Source: Euglena gracilis (lineage: Eukaryota; Euglenida; Euglenophyceae; Euglenales). From it: a DNA stretch of 64,000 bases. The notes beneath the pieces were generated by a model, which was not told where the DNA came from, did not search any database, and saw nothing but the letters and a program-made list of their open reading frames with translations. The stretch is from NCBI GenBank assembly GCA_039621445.1, contig CP154956.1, forward strand, positions 68,456,452 through 68,520,451. Reading direction: 5' to 3'. The first letter of the stretch is position 1. Every line of letters starts with the position of its first letter. Positions 32,148 to 43,565 of this stretch are shown here, piece after piece. A program made the translations under genes and the position numbers.

Positions 32148-35100
32148 TAAAATGTTAACGCATAAATATTAATATTAATATGATTATGAATATTTAATTA
32201 ATATTAATATCAACATTAATTTGGTGGAGTGGTGGCATTATTTTTTGCATTTGTTGGGTTGGATACAGAGCAAAATTTCATTTTCAAATATGAAGACAGC
32301 CTGACCTGCAACGCTATCCAGTTGCGTTTGCCTGACAGCCAAAGAAGCACGCTAACCTTGTCACACACTAAATTTTGTCATTGCATTCGCACCATCAGCG
32401 TTTGCTGATCCTGCACCTCACCCAAGGTATTTCCCTTCTCTGTGAGACAGGTCTGGCTCATGCCAATGGCGCATTTTAACTTGAAAGACCCCCGTGTCCC
32501 GGGCCAGGCACTGGTATGGGTTTCAGTGCAAAGTGCTGGATTTTTTTTTGGCAATTCCGTCACACAGCCCAGTTTTTTTGGGGGGGGGATTGGTTCCCAG
32601 GGTTCGATATAAGGAGGATGTATGGGGTTTAGATGGGAGGACGGGTTCCAGACCCCACCCACCTGCCAGCCCCCCCCCCCCCCAGACCATCCCCCCAAAA
32701 GCCAAAATTTTCCTTCCGGCGCTTTGCGCAGAAAAGTTTTGCATTTTTGACAAATTTTTGCCGCCCCCATATTGAACCCTGGGGTCCCCCCGGCGGTCTC
32801 GCACCGGGCTGGGTGGGCGGTGGGCCTCCCGGGGTTTTAAAAAGGAGCCTGGTGGGTGGGGATGCAGGCACCATAGACCAGTGGATGCACAGCATGTCTC
32901 TTTGTCTGCCTCCGAGCCTTGCCTCTGACCTACCTGCCTGATTTGCAGGTGTACTTCCGTCAGAGCTCCAGCACACCGCTGCCTACATCAGCATGAACCT
33001 CACGGGCATCCCGTACAAGAACTTTGCGTTGTTTGACAGTGTGGCTTGTCAAGGAAGGACATTTTCTTTCAGAGTTTCTAATTTTTACAAGGATTTTTCT
33101 GGCACCAGTGCGTTACAAAAAAGTCTGAGTTTTTTGTAAGCCGAAGGAGACCCTATCGCCCGTGGGGTCCGAAAGCCAGTGCTTCTTTGTTTTTAATACA
33201 ACCAGCTGCACCCAGTCGAGCTGTAGAACCTGACTGTGGCCCCAAATGCGAGGAAAGAGGCTCAGCTAGGAATCCCCTCCGTCAATGCAGAAAATTTCGG
33301 AGAGACGCAAGAAAATATTTTCAAAAAAACTCCTAAATGGTTGATCCCAACCCCCCCCCCCTGAATAAGACCCCCCAAAATAAGGCCTCCTGCCGATTTT
33401 CAGCAAAATACAAAAACTAGATCACCCCCAAATAAGACACCCCCATCGGCTTTTTTTATATGAAAATACGAAAAATTGTGAAAATGGGCCCCCATAGTGG
33501 GCGATCATTTGGCTTTTTTTGTTCGATTTTTGCCCATTTTGCATGTGTTAAAAAAGTTAGCATTTTGAGACATTTTTTTGCAACTCCCCTTTTTGGACCT
33601 ATTTTTGAACCCTTGCGCCGAAAGGCTTTTTCGTTCGAATTTTTCAAAATTTTTACACAGAAGCGCCCCCACCCCCAAACACTAAGAGCATTATTAAAAT
33701 AACTCCCCCCCAAAGCCCCAGGTGCACTCACTTTTCAGGAGTGTTTCTGAAAAGTATGTATGTATGTATGTATGTATGTATGTATGTATGTATGTATGTA
33801 TGTATGTATGTATGTATGTATGTATGTATGTATGTATGTATGTATGTATGTATGTATGTATGTATGTATGTATGTATGTATGTATGTATGTATGTATGTA
33901 TGTATGTATGTATGTATGTATGCATGCATGCATGCATGCATGTATGTATGTATGTATGTATGTATGTATGTATGTATGTATGTATGTATGTATGTATGTA
34001 TGTATGTATGTATGTATGTATGTATGTATGTATGTATGTATGTGTGTATGTATGTATGTATGTATGATTGTATGTATGCATGTATGTATGTATGTATGTA
34101 TGTATGTACGTATGTATGTATGTATGTGTGTGTACATCCATACATACGTACGTACGTACGTACGTATGGATGTATATGTGTGTATGGATTCTCCCTCCGT
34201 TGTTTCCCCCTTCTTTTGTTCCTCCACCCCAGAGGACTATGCACGCATCTGGAGGGAGCTGCAGGAGTTTGTGCTGTCGGGCGGTCTGGTGGTGGCGAAG
34301 GACAAGGGTACGGAGGAGCGGGCCCTGCAGTGGTTGTGTGACCGCGTCGAAGGTCCGGGGCCCTGCCCAGATGAGGGGGGGGGGGCTGCAGGGCTGTTAT
34401 ATAAAAATATGTTGTTACGATGATTCAAGGCATTTGCTGTGGTTGTCATGGGGGGTTGATGGGTTCTGAGATTGCTGGTCAGCCTTTCAAAGGAGCATCC
34501 GGCACCAAAAAAATATCAATGACACAAAAAAACTTGGCAACCAACTTGTCGCAAATTTCGTTGCAATTATCAGCACCCAAAGCATTGGCCCCAGAAACGA
34601 CTTGGTAGCTCAAAGCACATTGCTGTTTTATGCTGGGGGTGGGGTCACCTCCAGCTTGAGGAAGAATCTGGTTCAGGAGATACATGCAAAACCACAGTGG
34701 TTCTCTCTTTGCTCAAATACATTCAAAATTTGTCTCCACATTTGGTATCTTTGACGTTTTCGTTGTTTAAAAGCCCAAGCCCAAGAGGTTCAGAATCCTG
34801 CCCACAAATTTCAAGAATCTTGTGAAAGAGTATCCCTGCCCATTCACTGATTGAAATTCACTTGGGTGAAATAGATGGGTTGGTTGTGCGGTTGTTGTTT
34901 AAAATGCCTTTGCACAGAGACCCATCCATGCTGCACAGAAAGTGTTATTTTCGGCAATTTCCTGTTTTGGTAATTAAATCCAAATGCCAAATTTCAGGTG
35001 CTGTGTGCCCAGAACCTCAAAACCTGCAGGTCTAATTGAATCATCGCCCAAATTTCATCATCCATCGTCCAGATTTGACACCTGAAGCGTCGAACCCGGA

Positions 35101-38100
35101 TGAAGATGCGATCGCGAGGTCATGGGGTGGGCTGATTTTAGGGTCAACCTGGGGTCGGCCCATGGCCCCAAGCCGATCAATTCTGACAGGCGACCCGAAG
35201 GCAAACAACTCGGGGGGGGGGGGTCGACTGCATGGACTTGGTGGCGGGGTCAGGGTTCGATAGAGGGCGTGATAGGTGAGGCTGTCACCCCACCCCCCTT
35301 CTGCACCAGAGGGGGGGTCCAGGCAGCCCAACTGTCAAGGGGGTCCGGAAGTGCCCAAAATGGCATTTTTGGTCGTTTGGGGGGGTCAAAAATGGGTACC
35401 GCGCCACTGTACCCCTGAACCGGAGGGGATCCAACCCCCCCACTTGCTTTTCTATCAAAGCCTGACGGGGGTCAACTCCCACTCGAAATGTGGGGGGGGG
35501 TCGCCACCATGGCTATGAATTAGGCAGCCGCCGATGTGGCCTCTCGATCCCCCTCTCCTCTGAGCCTCACCAAATTTTTTTCTTTTTTTCAACCCCATAA
35601 AATGCCCTGCAATCAATTGGATGAGGTTTTTTCCAGCACTTCTTCGATGAGGATCGCCAAAATGGCCACAGAAAGTAATTCCCCCACATTTTGTCAAAGG
35701 GCACACCCCCTGAACCCCCTCTTAACCCCAAGTCTGTGGCAAACAAAACATCCCAAAAAAATTTGTGGCAAGGGGCCACGCGACGTGGCAAGGGGGTTCG
35801 GCGACGAGAGAGGTCAGTGGGGGGGGGGAGGGGTGTAGGATACCTCCTTGCTCACACAGTTACCAAGCCGCACAATGCACCTTGAATAAAACTAAAGCAG
35901 GAAGAAAATTCTTTTTTCTTTGTCTCAAAAATCCCTGTCCAAACGTTTTATATTCTTGTCCAAAAGTTGCACTAATTTGTCCAAAAGCTCCAGAAAGCCC
36001 TGGGTTCTAGATGCAAGCATGCATTTGTATGTGGGTGTCAACAAGCCTTTGCGCGGCTACTCTGTATGTTTATTCAGACTTTCCCTGTCTGAGACAGAGC
36101 ATATTACCCAAAAGGTCGCCGCTTTTCCCCTTTGATTTTTTGCGTGTGTTGGCATGGTTGTTGGCACATTGCGCCAATGGTATGTGGGTGATTTGAAACG
36201 TCTGGGGACCAAATTGCATTATTCCAATTCTTATCCCTTGGGACACCAAAATGAAATATTTCTGACAGAACACAGCTTTGGGCAGCAACCACCAGTTTAC
36301 CTGAGGTGCGAGGTCCACTTCAGTCATTGTTATGGAAAGATTAAAAAAAAAGAAACGTCTCCTCTGACCCTGTGGGTTGACCCCCTCGGAGCGGGGGGGG
36401 GGGGTCATGGGTGGGTGGGATTTCAACACAAACGGGTGGGTCGGTTCAGGCCCGGGAAAAAGTGCCCTCAGGGTCACTCAGTGAATTTACGTTGCCGAGT
36501 CGCATGCGAGTTGCCTGATCTGTTGGTTGGCTTTTGGTCCATCACCAACCCCGGCTGAGCGCCGAAACGGCTGGGGAGGGCCCCGGCGGGGACCGCGCCG
36601 GGACGCCCTGGGGTGGCTGAAGCAGCGGCCCGGCCCCCTCCAGGGCGTCGGCATTGTCGACTACAGCGACCTCCTGGGGGTGCTTCGCCGTATGGCGAAT
36701 GTCGCTCCTCCCGAGGACAAAGCCCCGACCCCACAGGTCTGGCAACCCCTCCTCAGCTACCATTTTCACCGATTTTCAACAAATGAGCTGCAATTTTTGA
36801 TCCTGTGGGAATTAGGCCTCTGTCTGAGACAAAGTTAGTCCGGAACAGGTTTTCTTTTAATATGGAAGACACCACGGGTGGGCAGGGTTTGACAAAACGA
36901 GGGAGCACGGGTTAGAGGGGGGTGTCCCCCCCTCTGGATCGGGGGGGGGTTCTAGACACAGCCCAACTGCCAAGGGGGATCCAGACCGATCCCGGGGGTT
37001 ATCCGGGATATTATACCCCCCCCCCAAAGGTCTTTTTTTTTCCCGTTCCGGTGACTCATGCTGAAAATTTTGGGCATTTTTTGGCATTTTTTTTTGCCCA
37101 AAATGTGCCCAAAATTTTTGGCCGATGTTGAGGGCAAAATTTTTCGCCTCGGCGCATTAACCAGACCGCGTCTACCAGACCGCACCAGGAGGGGGGCGTC
37201 CCCTCCCTCTCCCCCCTGCTGGACCGGAGGGGAGGGGGTCCAACCCACCCCTCCACCTGCCCTTATATCGAACTCTGGGGGGGGCATGCCAGGGGGTCTG
37301 GGAATGGGTGCAAGCAAAGCACCGGAGATTTTTGCAGTTTTGGGCCAAATCGATGGGAAACCATTTTTTTGTGAGGCAAACCTGAAAAAATTTGGCCTCA
37401 TTTTTCTTTGGTGGTCGGTCCCCCCCGGTTGGGCGTCCAGCCCCAATCGGCCCCTCTAGGGAGCCTGGACCAGAGTACGATTCCAGATGACTCCATTTAA
37501 TATGATGATCAAAAGAAATAATTGAAGCGTTGTGGTGGGCATTTCCTTGAAAACCTCTGGATTTGCACAAAAACCAGTGATCTGTTGACAGGGATGTCAC
37601 CCACCGGAATTTGCCAAGTTGGGTTTTTATCAAGCGTGTTTGGATTATGAACAATCACAAAAAATTGAAACCATTTTTGAAAAAACCAAGATTTTTTATT
37701 TTTTCTCAGCTAGTCTTGCCTCTGTGCTTCCATCCTTGGGGATGGAAACTTGAACCCTGGAAGGTCGGTGGCCCGGGGGGGGGGGGGGGCTGCTAAGGGA
37801 AGCACCCTCTTGCACAAGATGCCCCCCTCTCCCCCAGGATGGGTAAAGAGAAGCCTGGCCCAGGGCCCCCCAAGAAGCACCACCCTGCACCCCAAGCATG
37901 TTGTCGTTGGCGCGGAAGTGCATCCGGCCTCCCAGCTCGCTTGTTTCCCGACCAACCCACTTTTTTTTCCCAGGAAGAAGCCGACCCGGCCCTGGACGTG
38001 GGCGGTGATGTGTCTCCTACCCCCGGCGCAGCCAGAGGTGACCCCAGGTCCAGACCCCACTCTGCCGCTGTGGTGCTTGGCGGTGGTGTGGTGTGGTGCG

Positions 38101-38342
38101 GGGGCGGTGGGAGAGGGCCAGCTGTGACGCCGACCTCCGGCCTGCACCGGCGCTTCCAGTGGGCCCACCACCGCTGCCCGTACCACCGGGAGGCGCTGAG
38201 CGAGGAGGGGGCTGAGGAGTGGCATTGCGCACTGTGCAGCCAGGCCCCCGGGAACGAGCCTGTGAACTGCAACATGAAAAGGATACGATATTTCTTACGC
38301 AGCGCACACGTGTGGAAACGTTCCAACGCCAAGCCCAGCTGA
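30139..38342 (+). CDS. Maelstrom (MAEL) domain protein
   Basis: Seven exons join in phase: 30139-30237, 30941-31015, 31530-31635, 32949-33038, 34233-34352, 36579-36736 and 37974-38342 (TGA). The first two give a charged linker. Exons 3-7 follow the MAEL domain in order: PTELAIIRCTLREG with the conserved Glu, then FHRFIHPG, HTAAYISMNLTGIPYKNF, ARIWRELQEFV and AKDKGTEERALQWLCDRV, VDYSDLLGVLRRM, and last HRCPYH followed by EWHCALCSQ. This matches the animal order (FH.FI.PG, ..H.IP, C.WH, .CALA) and keeps the C-H-C zinc-type residues. MAEL domains belong to the DnaQ-H exonuclease-like fold, and animal Maelstrom acts in the piRNA pathway. No HMG box is visible upstream and the start codon is not identified. 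AATAAA lies at 38535. The weakest point is the last exon, where 38036-38120 could be an optional intron. Confidence 0.65.
31325..31500. repeat. TATGTG-type microsatellite
   Basis: Imperfect (TATGTG)n changing to ACACATACA, in the intron between MAEL exons 2 and 3, about 30 bases upstream of the acceptor region of exon 3. Confidence 0.8.
31790..32225. repeat. AT-rich block with (TA)n and an internal duplication
   Basis: Contains AATATGAATATG repeats, a (TA)n run at about 32105-32142 and two copies of GAATATTAATATTAATATGA-type sequence about 280 bases apart (31883 and 32165). Lies in MAEL intron 3. Confidence 0.7.
32580..32850. repeat. C-run element with GGCGCTTTGCGC hairpin
   Basis: Begins near GTTCGATATAAGGAGG, contains TTCCTTCCGGCGCTTTGCGC and ends with CTCGCACCGGGCTGGGTGGG then AAAGGAGCCTGG. 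The same parts recur at 40240-40450 and 40500-40900. Confidence 0.6.
33754..34130. repeat. (ATGT)n microsatellite, about 95 units
   Basis: Near-perfect GTAT/ATGT tetranucleotide array with a short ATGC block at about 33922-33940, ending about 100 bases before MAEL exon 5. All six frames are open across it; those Cys-Met-Tyr-Val and His-Thr-Tyr-Ile frames are not genes. Confidence 0.95.
34800..36500. other. MAEL intron 5, no further exon seen
   Basis: This part of the 2.2-kb intron holds a C-run element at about 35200-35480 (TCAGGGTTCGATAGAGG and ACCGGAGGGGATCC phrases). No block with coding bias and both splice signals was found. Confidence 0.45.
36890..37470. repeat. Composite C-run element(s)
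   Basis: C/G runs, GGGGATCCAGACC, GCCCTTATATCGAACTCTGG and a TTGGGCATTTTTTGGCA phrase. It belongs with other elements sharing a TATATCGAA-CCTGG junction (40870, 50330, 50800). Lies in MAEL intron 6. Confidence 0.5.
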
Positions 38343-39301
38343 ATTGTTGGATTGTTAAAACTGATAAAGCTCGAGGCAGGCTGCTTTTTCAGACCCCTTG
38401 GTCCCTCCCAGGGCGGTGCGGGACCCCGGAGGAGGGGGGGGTCCAAAAATACCATCTGAAAAATTTCCAATAACTTTTTTCCCCATGCTTCAAGGATTCC
38501 AGTAAAGCCCCCCCCCCACCGTTCACCAAAGGGGAATAAATGAAGGAATTATTGGTCAGTGTTTTTCCGCATGGTTTATGCACATGTTTTAAAAAAGTTT
38601 AATCATGTGGAATTTGCAAAAAAAAATTAACTAATTCCCTGGGTGTCAGCTAGTTGTATGTCAGTGTCTGTTGAATCCCTCCAATAATAATAATTGCAAA
38701 GTTAGTGGACCGATCTTTTTGGCCCCAACCCCCTTCAAAGTTATTTGGGCAGTACCCAAAACCATTGATGAGCCGATTGACCACTTTTACTCAGAGCATT
38801 TTGCTGTCAAATGCTGTTTTATTAATAATTGCAGCATAATTTCATCCTTCTATTCATCAGACAACAGAAGATTGTGGAAATTTTTCACACCCCTTTTTGG
38901 GTAATCAAATTTATTGCTTCCCAGACGCTTTGTCTCGTCTAAGTTTCCGCTTTGATGCCAATTTTTCAAAGAAGCAGCTGAAAAACACAACTTTGGGGGC
39001 ATTTTACATTGGATTTCCTTTGCACAGGGGGCTGACCTTCTGGGGGGTTTCACGCCCCCCCCCCCCATCCCTAAGGGGTCTTCAAAAATTGCTTAAGTCT
39101 GCGCACATTTGGTTATCAGAAAAGGTTGGACGGTTGACATGGCGGCCATCAACAGCTTCGGTGACAACCGCATTGCTTGTCTGTTGGTTTTCCGACAGGC
39201 CACCCTCTGCACAGGCCACCCTCTCACTGGCAGGTTGGGGGCGGGAGTGAGGAACGGCCCGCATTCAAACGCCGCTTCCGGGAGGGGAAGGGGGGGGGCC
39301 G

Positions 39302-41935
39302 CTTCTCCGCCCTCCTCCCCACCGCCCCGGACGCCTGCGGGCCGATGTCCGGGCCTACCTCTCGGCGGTGCGGGCGACCGTCAACCAAGAGTGCCCGGGC
39401 CTCGTGGCGGAGCCGCTGCCCTCCCCAGGGAAGGCCCCGGGCTGGTGGGCTTTCCGGCGGAGGCCGGTGGTGGTCCTCCCGCAAACCCCCTCCCCCCCAA
39501 AAACCCCAGGGGCCAGGACGGGGCCCAAATGACCCGAGGGGGGAAATGCAACAAAAGGTGGCTCCAGTGACCTGGCACCCCTTCTTGGGGCACAGTTCTC
39601 AGTGCCGCTGGAAATAGAGTGTCCACATTACCTGGCAGGGCCTGATGAGGGGTCGAACCGGGTGCAAAAAAAAATCGGAAGTGCAAAAATGCCCAAATTT
39701 TTTCGAAGCCATGCCTTGGAGGGGAGGGGGGTCGACCCCCCACCCACCATGTGGCGCCTTGCATGGGAAGAATTCTTCGGTGCCCAAGGAGCCAGGAGAT
39801 AATTTGGCACGGAGGGATCGACCCCCTGCCGCCCACAGGGCTCCAGGGCTCCAGCCCTGGACCCCCAGGGGGGTTAGCCAGCAACGGCTGGACGCCCCCT
39901 CCCAGGAGAGGTCCGGAAAGCCTGGTGAGGGCAGCAGGGCGTTCTTTAACTCCTCCCGGGGGAGGGGGGGTCCAGCTCAGAGGCAGCAAACAAGGTTGGT
40001 CTCGCCAGGCTCTGGCTACCTCCCAGGGCCAGGTAGGCGGAATCCAGGTCAGAAGAGGGGTGAATGGTGTCAAACAAACCGCCGCAGTGCACACAGGGAG
40101 GGGGTCCGCTGTGACCCGTGGGGGCAGCTCAGCGAACTTGGACTGCGCGAAAACAGCGCCAATTTTTGCAAAGTGGTTGAAAAAAAATGGTGCTTTGAGA
40201 GCAGGCTTCTTTTTTAGTCAGAAGACCTCCCCCGAGGAGGAGGGGGGTGGGTGGGTGGGTGGGTCCGGGGCTCCACCCCCCCCCCGGGTTGGAAGCCTGG
40301 GTATGGATTTTGGCGCCTCAAATTCTTAGGAAATGGCCTCAGATGGCCCGATTTTTGGGGTCACCCTCCTGGGGGGGGGGGGTCCCGCACCGAGCTGGGT
40401 GGGTGGGGGGACCCCCTGGCGGTCTTGAAAAGAAGCCTGTTTGAGAGTTTTGACAGAGCTTGCCTGCAATTTCCAACCCAGCGGATTTGGGCTTTTTTTT
40501 GCAATTTTTTGGGTCCGGACCCCCAGAGGGGTGCCCAGCACCTTTTTTCCAGCCAACCCCTTTTGCTGCCTGCCGGCTGGACCAGGCTTCGATATCCAGA
40601 CCGGGCAGGGTTTAAGCGGGGGGTTTCCGGATCGACCCCGGGGGGAACCCGGGACTCCCCCAAAAGAGCAATTTTTTCCTTCCGGCGCCTTGCGCCGAAA
40701 ATTTTTTGCATTTTTGACATTTTTTTTGCCCAAAAAGTGCCGAAAATGGCACTTTTGGCCGTTTTGGGGGGGGTCACAATTTTTCGGTCACCCGGACTGC
40801 GCCACTGTTTAGGTGGGAGGGTGTCCCCTCCTGGGCCAGGGGGGGGGGGTCCGGACCACCCCCGACCTGCCCTTATATTGAAGCCTGGGCTGGATCCCCC
40901 GGAGATCCTTCAGAAGGTTCCTTGCCTGTTCCCTACCAAGTCATTTGGGCAGGAGGGTTGAAATTTTTGTCTGATTGTCTTTGGGATGTTTGCCAGACAT
41001 TTAACCCCCCCCGGGGTATATTTCTTCGCCCGAAGTCCCGACCCGAGGGGGGGTATTATTTGGGGGGGGGGTATTATTCTCCCATAATTTTCGAAATTTT
41101 TCGAAGTCCCGTAGGAGCCAAAATAGCGCCAAAAAACCCCCCTTTGGGGTCATTTTTTGTACTTTCTTCTGAAATTTACCACTTTTTCGAGGTGAGATGA
41201 TCCAGAAATATCGATTTTTTTTCGTAATTTGTTGTCAGAAATTGTGATTTTTACCTACATTTTCAGGTCAAAATCCGGGCCTTCGGCCCGAGATTGGAGG
41301 GGGGTATTATTTCGGTCGCCGAACTCAGACCCCAAGGGGGGGGGGGTACTATTTGGGGGGGGTATTATTTGGGGGGAGGGTTTACTTACAGCTGACACTT
41401 TGGGGGGGGGGGACGTGTAGTTGGTCCAGGTATTGGCTGTTGGAAAAATTCACCAAGTGCAAACACCAGTGATGTTTTTTTTCTATTGGTCGGCATTTCC
41501 TGAATTTTTGGTCAACCCTCAGGGGGTGGATCATCTTTTCCCTGCATTCCAGGTCAGAGGGTTTTTAGGAACCGAGGAGGGAGATGTGCGGGGGGGCTTG
41601 GGGTTCACATTTGGGGGGTCAATTGTGTACCGAAGAAATCAGCGCTTTGTGCCGAAAATATCCTCCGGGGAGGTTACGGTGCTCCAGAAAACAGGCTGGA
41701 AGCCATGGAAATTCAAGAGGGTGAGAAGCAGCGCGTCTTATTTCTTACGGGGCCTGCTCTGTGCCTGTGAGGAGGCATGGTCGGAGTAACCCACGGATGC
41801 AGTGGCCGCGCGGCCGCATCCAAAAATGTGTCCATCCTGGAGGAGGGCACGTCTGCTACGAGTTTGCACGAGAATGCCCTTCGCATGATGCTTCAATCCT
41901 TGGGGAAGTCTTTGGTTTGGTTCTGCCCATCCTGA
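39302..41935 (+). CDS. Unrecognised multi-exon gene
   Basis: Blocks are about 39302-39468 (GRLRADVRAYLSAVRATVNQ, then ECPGLVAEPLPSPGKAPGWW), 41673-41720 (VTVLQKTGWKPWKFKR, before GTGAGA; an upstream acceptor at 41641 would extend it) and 41803-41935 (SKNVSILEEGTSATSLHENA, then LRMMLQSLGKSLVWFCPS and TGA). Third-position G/C supports these frames over alternatives; for the last block a second open frame is Cys/His-rich but has poor codon bias. No AG acceptor is obvious for the first block, and phases between blocks are not all consistent, so this grouping is tentative. No family recognised. Confidence 0.35.
40240..40920. repeat. C-run elements with GGCGCCTTGCGCCG hairpin
   Basis: Two adjoining blocks. 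One has GGGTCCCGCACCGAGCTGG and TTGAAAAGAAGCCTG. The other has TCCTTCCGGCGCCTTGCGCC, a TTTTTTGCATTTTTGACATT stretch and CCCTTATATTGAAGCCTGG. Both match parts of 32580-32850. Confidence 0.6.
41030..41425. repeat. GGGTATTATTTGGGG repeat, + copy
   Basis: Multiple GGGGTATTATTTGGGG units flank an internal part with GATGATCCAGAAATATCGAT, GTAATTTGTTGTCAGAAATT and CGGGCCTTCGGCCCGAGATT. An inverted copy of the internal part lies at 62320-62490. Confidence 0.65.
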
Positions 41936-42502
41936 ATGGATTTTTGTGGACATTGTCCGGTACCCCGCACTGTTGCGTCTGTGATTTCTCTATCTGTTTG
42001 TCTGCTCGCCGTTGCCTGAATGTTCCTCATAGGGGTGGATATGAGATTGCTTCGTGTGAAAAACTCAAGCACCTCGGATGGGGTGATTTGTGCTGGAGGT
42101 GTGTCGATGTTGCCTGAAGAATGCAACATACAAATAAGACAATGCAGCCAATTATCCCGGTAACAGCACTCTCTCGTTCAGAGCCAAAATGTATTATTAT
42201 CACAATTCAAAACTATTTAGTTGACAACAGTTAGTTGTCTGTCCTCCTCCTGGCATTTTCGGCCACTGGGTGGCCTTTTACAGACGATCTATGACCATCA
42301 CCAAACCCCTCAAAGGATGTCCAGAACAAGGAAAGCCTCGTTCCATCATCACAAAGATGCAGATTAGCAATAGACACTGATGGACCTCCTGTTAGCCACC
42401 AGGCATTCTTTTGTGTTGTGACTGACGAGAGAAGGTTAAAATGCCACATTATCATATTTGATAATCAAACGCAGTGTGCAGAGGATTGACAAGGCTGGGC
42501 AA

Positions 42503-42507
42503 AACAA

Positions 42508-42538
<31 letters not shown>

Positions 42539-42670
42539 TACAGGCAGACAGACAGACAGACAGACAGACAGACATGCAGGCAGACAGACAGACAGACAGA
42601 CAGACAGACATGCAGGCAGACAGACAGACAGACAGACAGACAGACATGCAGGCAGACAGACAGACAGACG
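42503..42670. repeat. (CAGA)n microsatellite with CATGCAGG interruptions
   Basis: Tetranucleotide CAGA array in which ACATGCAGG (once ACATACAGG) recurs every 30-40 bases, giving a higher-order repeat. It ends about 250 bases before the first PARL-like exon. Confidence 0.9.
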
Positions 42671-42920
42671 CCACGTCATGCGCATTGCAAGCCGTACACC
42701 CACAAGTTTGATTGGTCCTGCTCAGTGCACAGTCCTGCAGCAACGCTCATCCGCCATCGCAACACGAACAGCTCCTTTGTCCACCACCAAATGAGGCATT
42801 TGTCCTTGAGATCAACTCCGTTTTGTGCAGGGGAAAAAAAGAACGAGCAAGCCTCGCATTGGCAGTCCCCCAACTCATCCACCCATCCTCTCTCCCGTTG
42901 TGTTGCACAGGACCCTCCCA

Positions 42921-43526
42921 ATGTTGGCCCGCATGAGATTGCCCCCCCTCGCCCGCGGTGGGGTGCGGGCGGCGGTTCGGCCACTGTCCGTCGCGGGGCC
43001 GTTGTTGTTCCGGCACACCAACCTCCGCCCGATGCGGCCGACGCCTCCGCCTGGGATTGCCCTCCTCTGGGGTAGGACTTGAACGAATTGCCCCAGTTTG
43101 TTGTCAAGTGACCCTTGCCAAATGCACCACACAGGTATCCAGACCAGATGTTCCTGATGTGCATCCTGTCATGGGTTCGCTGAAACGGTTGTTGTGTAAT
43201 TGGTTATTTGGACATATTGTCCTGCAGCTCTATTTCACATGGCTACAATGTTCACATCATTTAAATCACGTGTGGCATGGGTTCCATGCATTGGAAGAAA
43301 CGTGAAAATTGCAGACGTGCGCAATACATTTATAATCTGAATGTATTCTTTATGAACGTAAAGGCGGGCGACCCTGGATGTGCTGTACAAGACGGACATG
43401 TGGGACCATGTGCGGCGGGAGTTGGACAATTTGAAACACGATTTGGAGACCATGCGGCTGCAAGTGAAAAATGGAACGTTAGATTTCAACCCGGTGTGGA
43501 TCTCCGTGTGCAGACACCTCAGCGTA

Positions 43527-43565
<39 letters not shown>

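Noticed and set aside
33694-34423. Long Cys-Met-Tyr-Val and His-Thr-Tyr-Ile proteins
   Set aside because: They are translations of the ATGT microsatellite in several frames.
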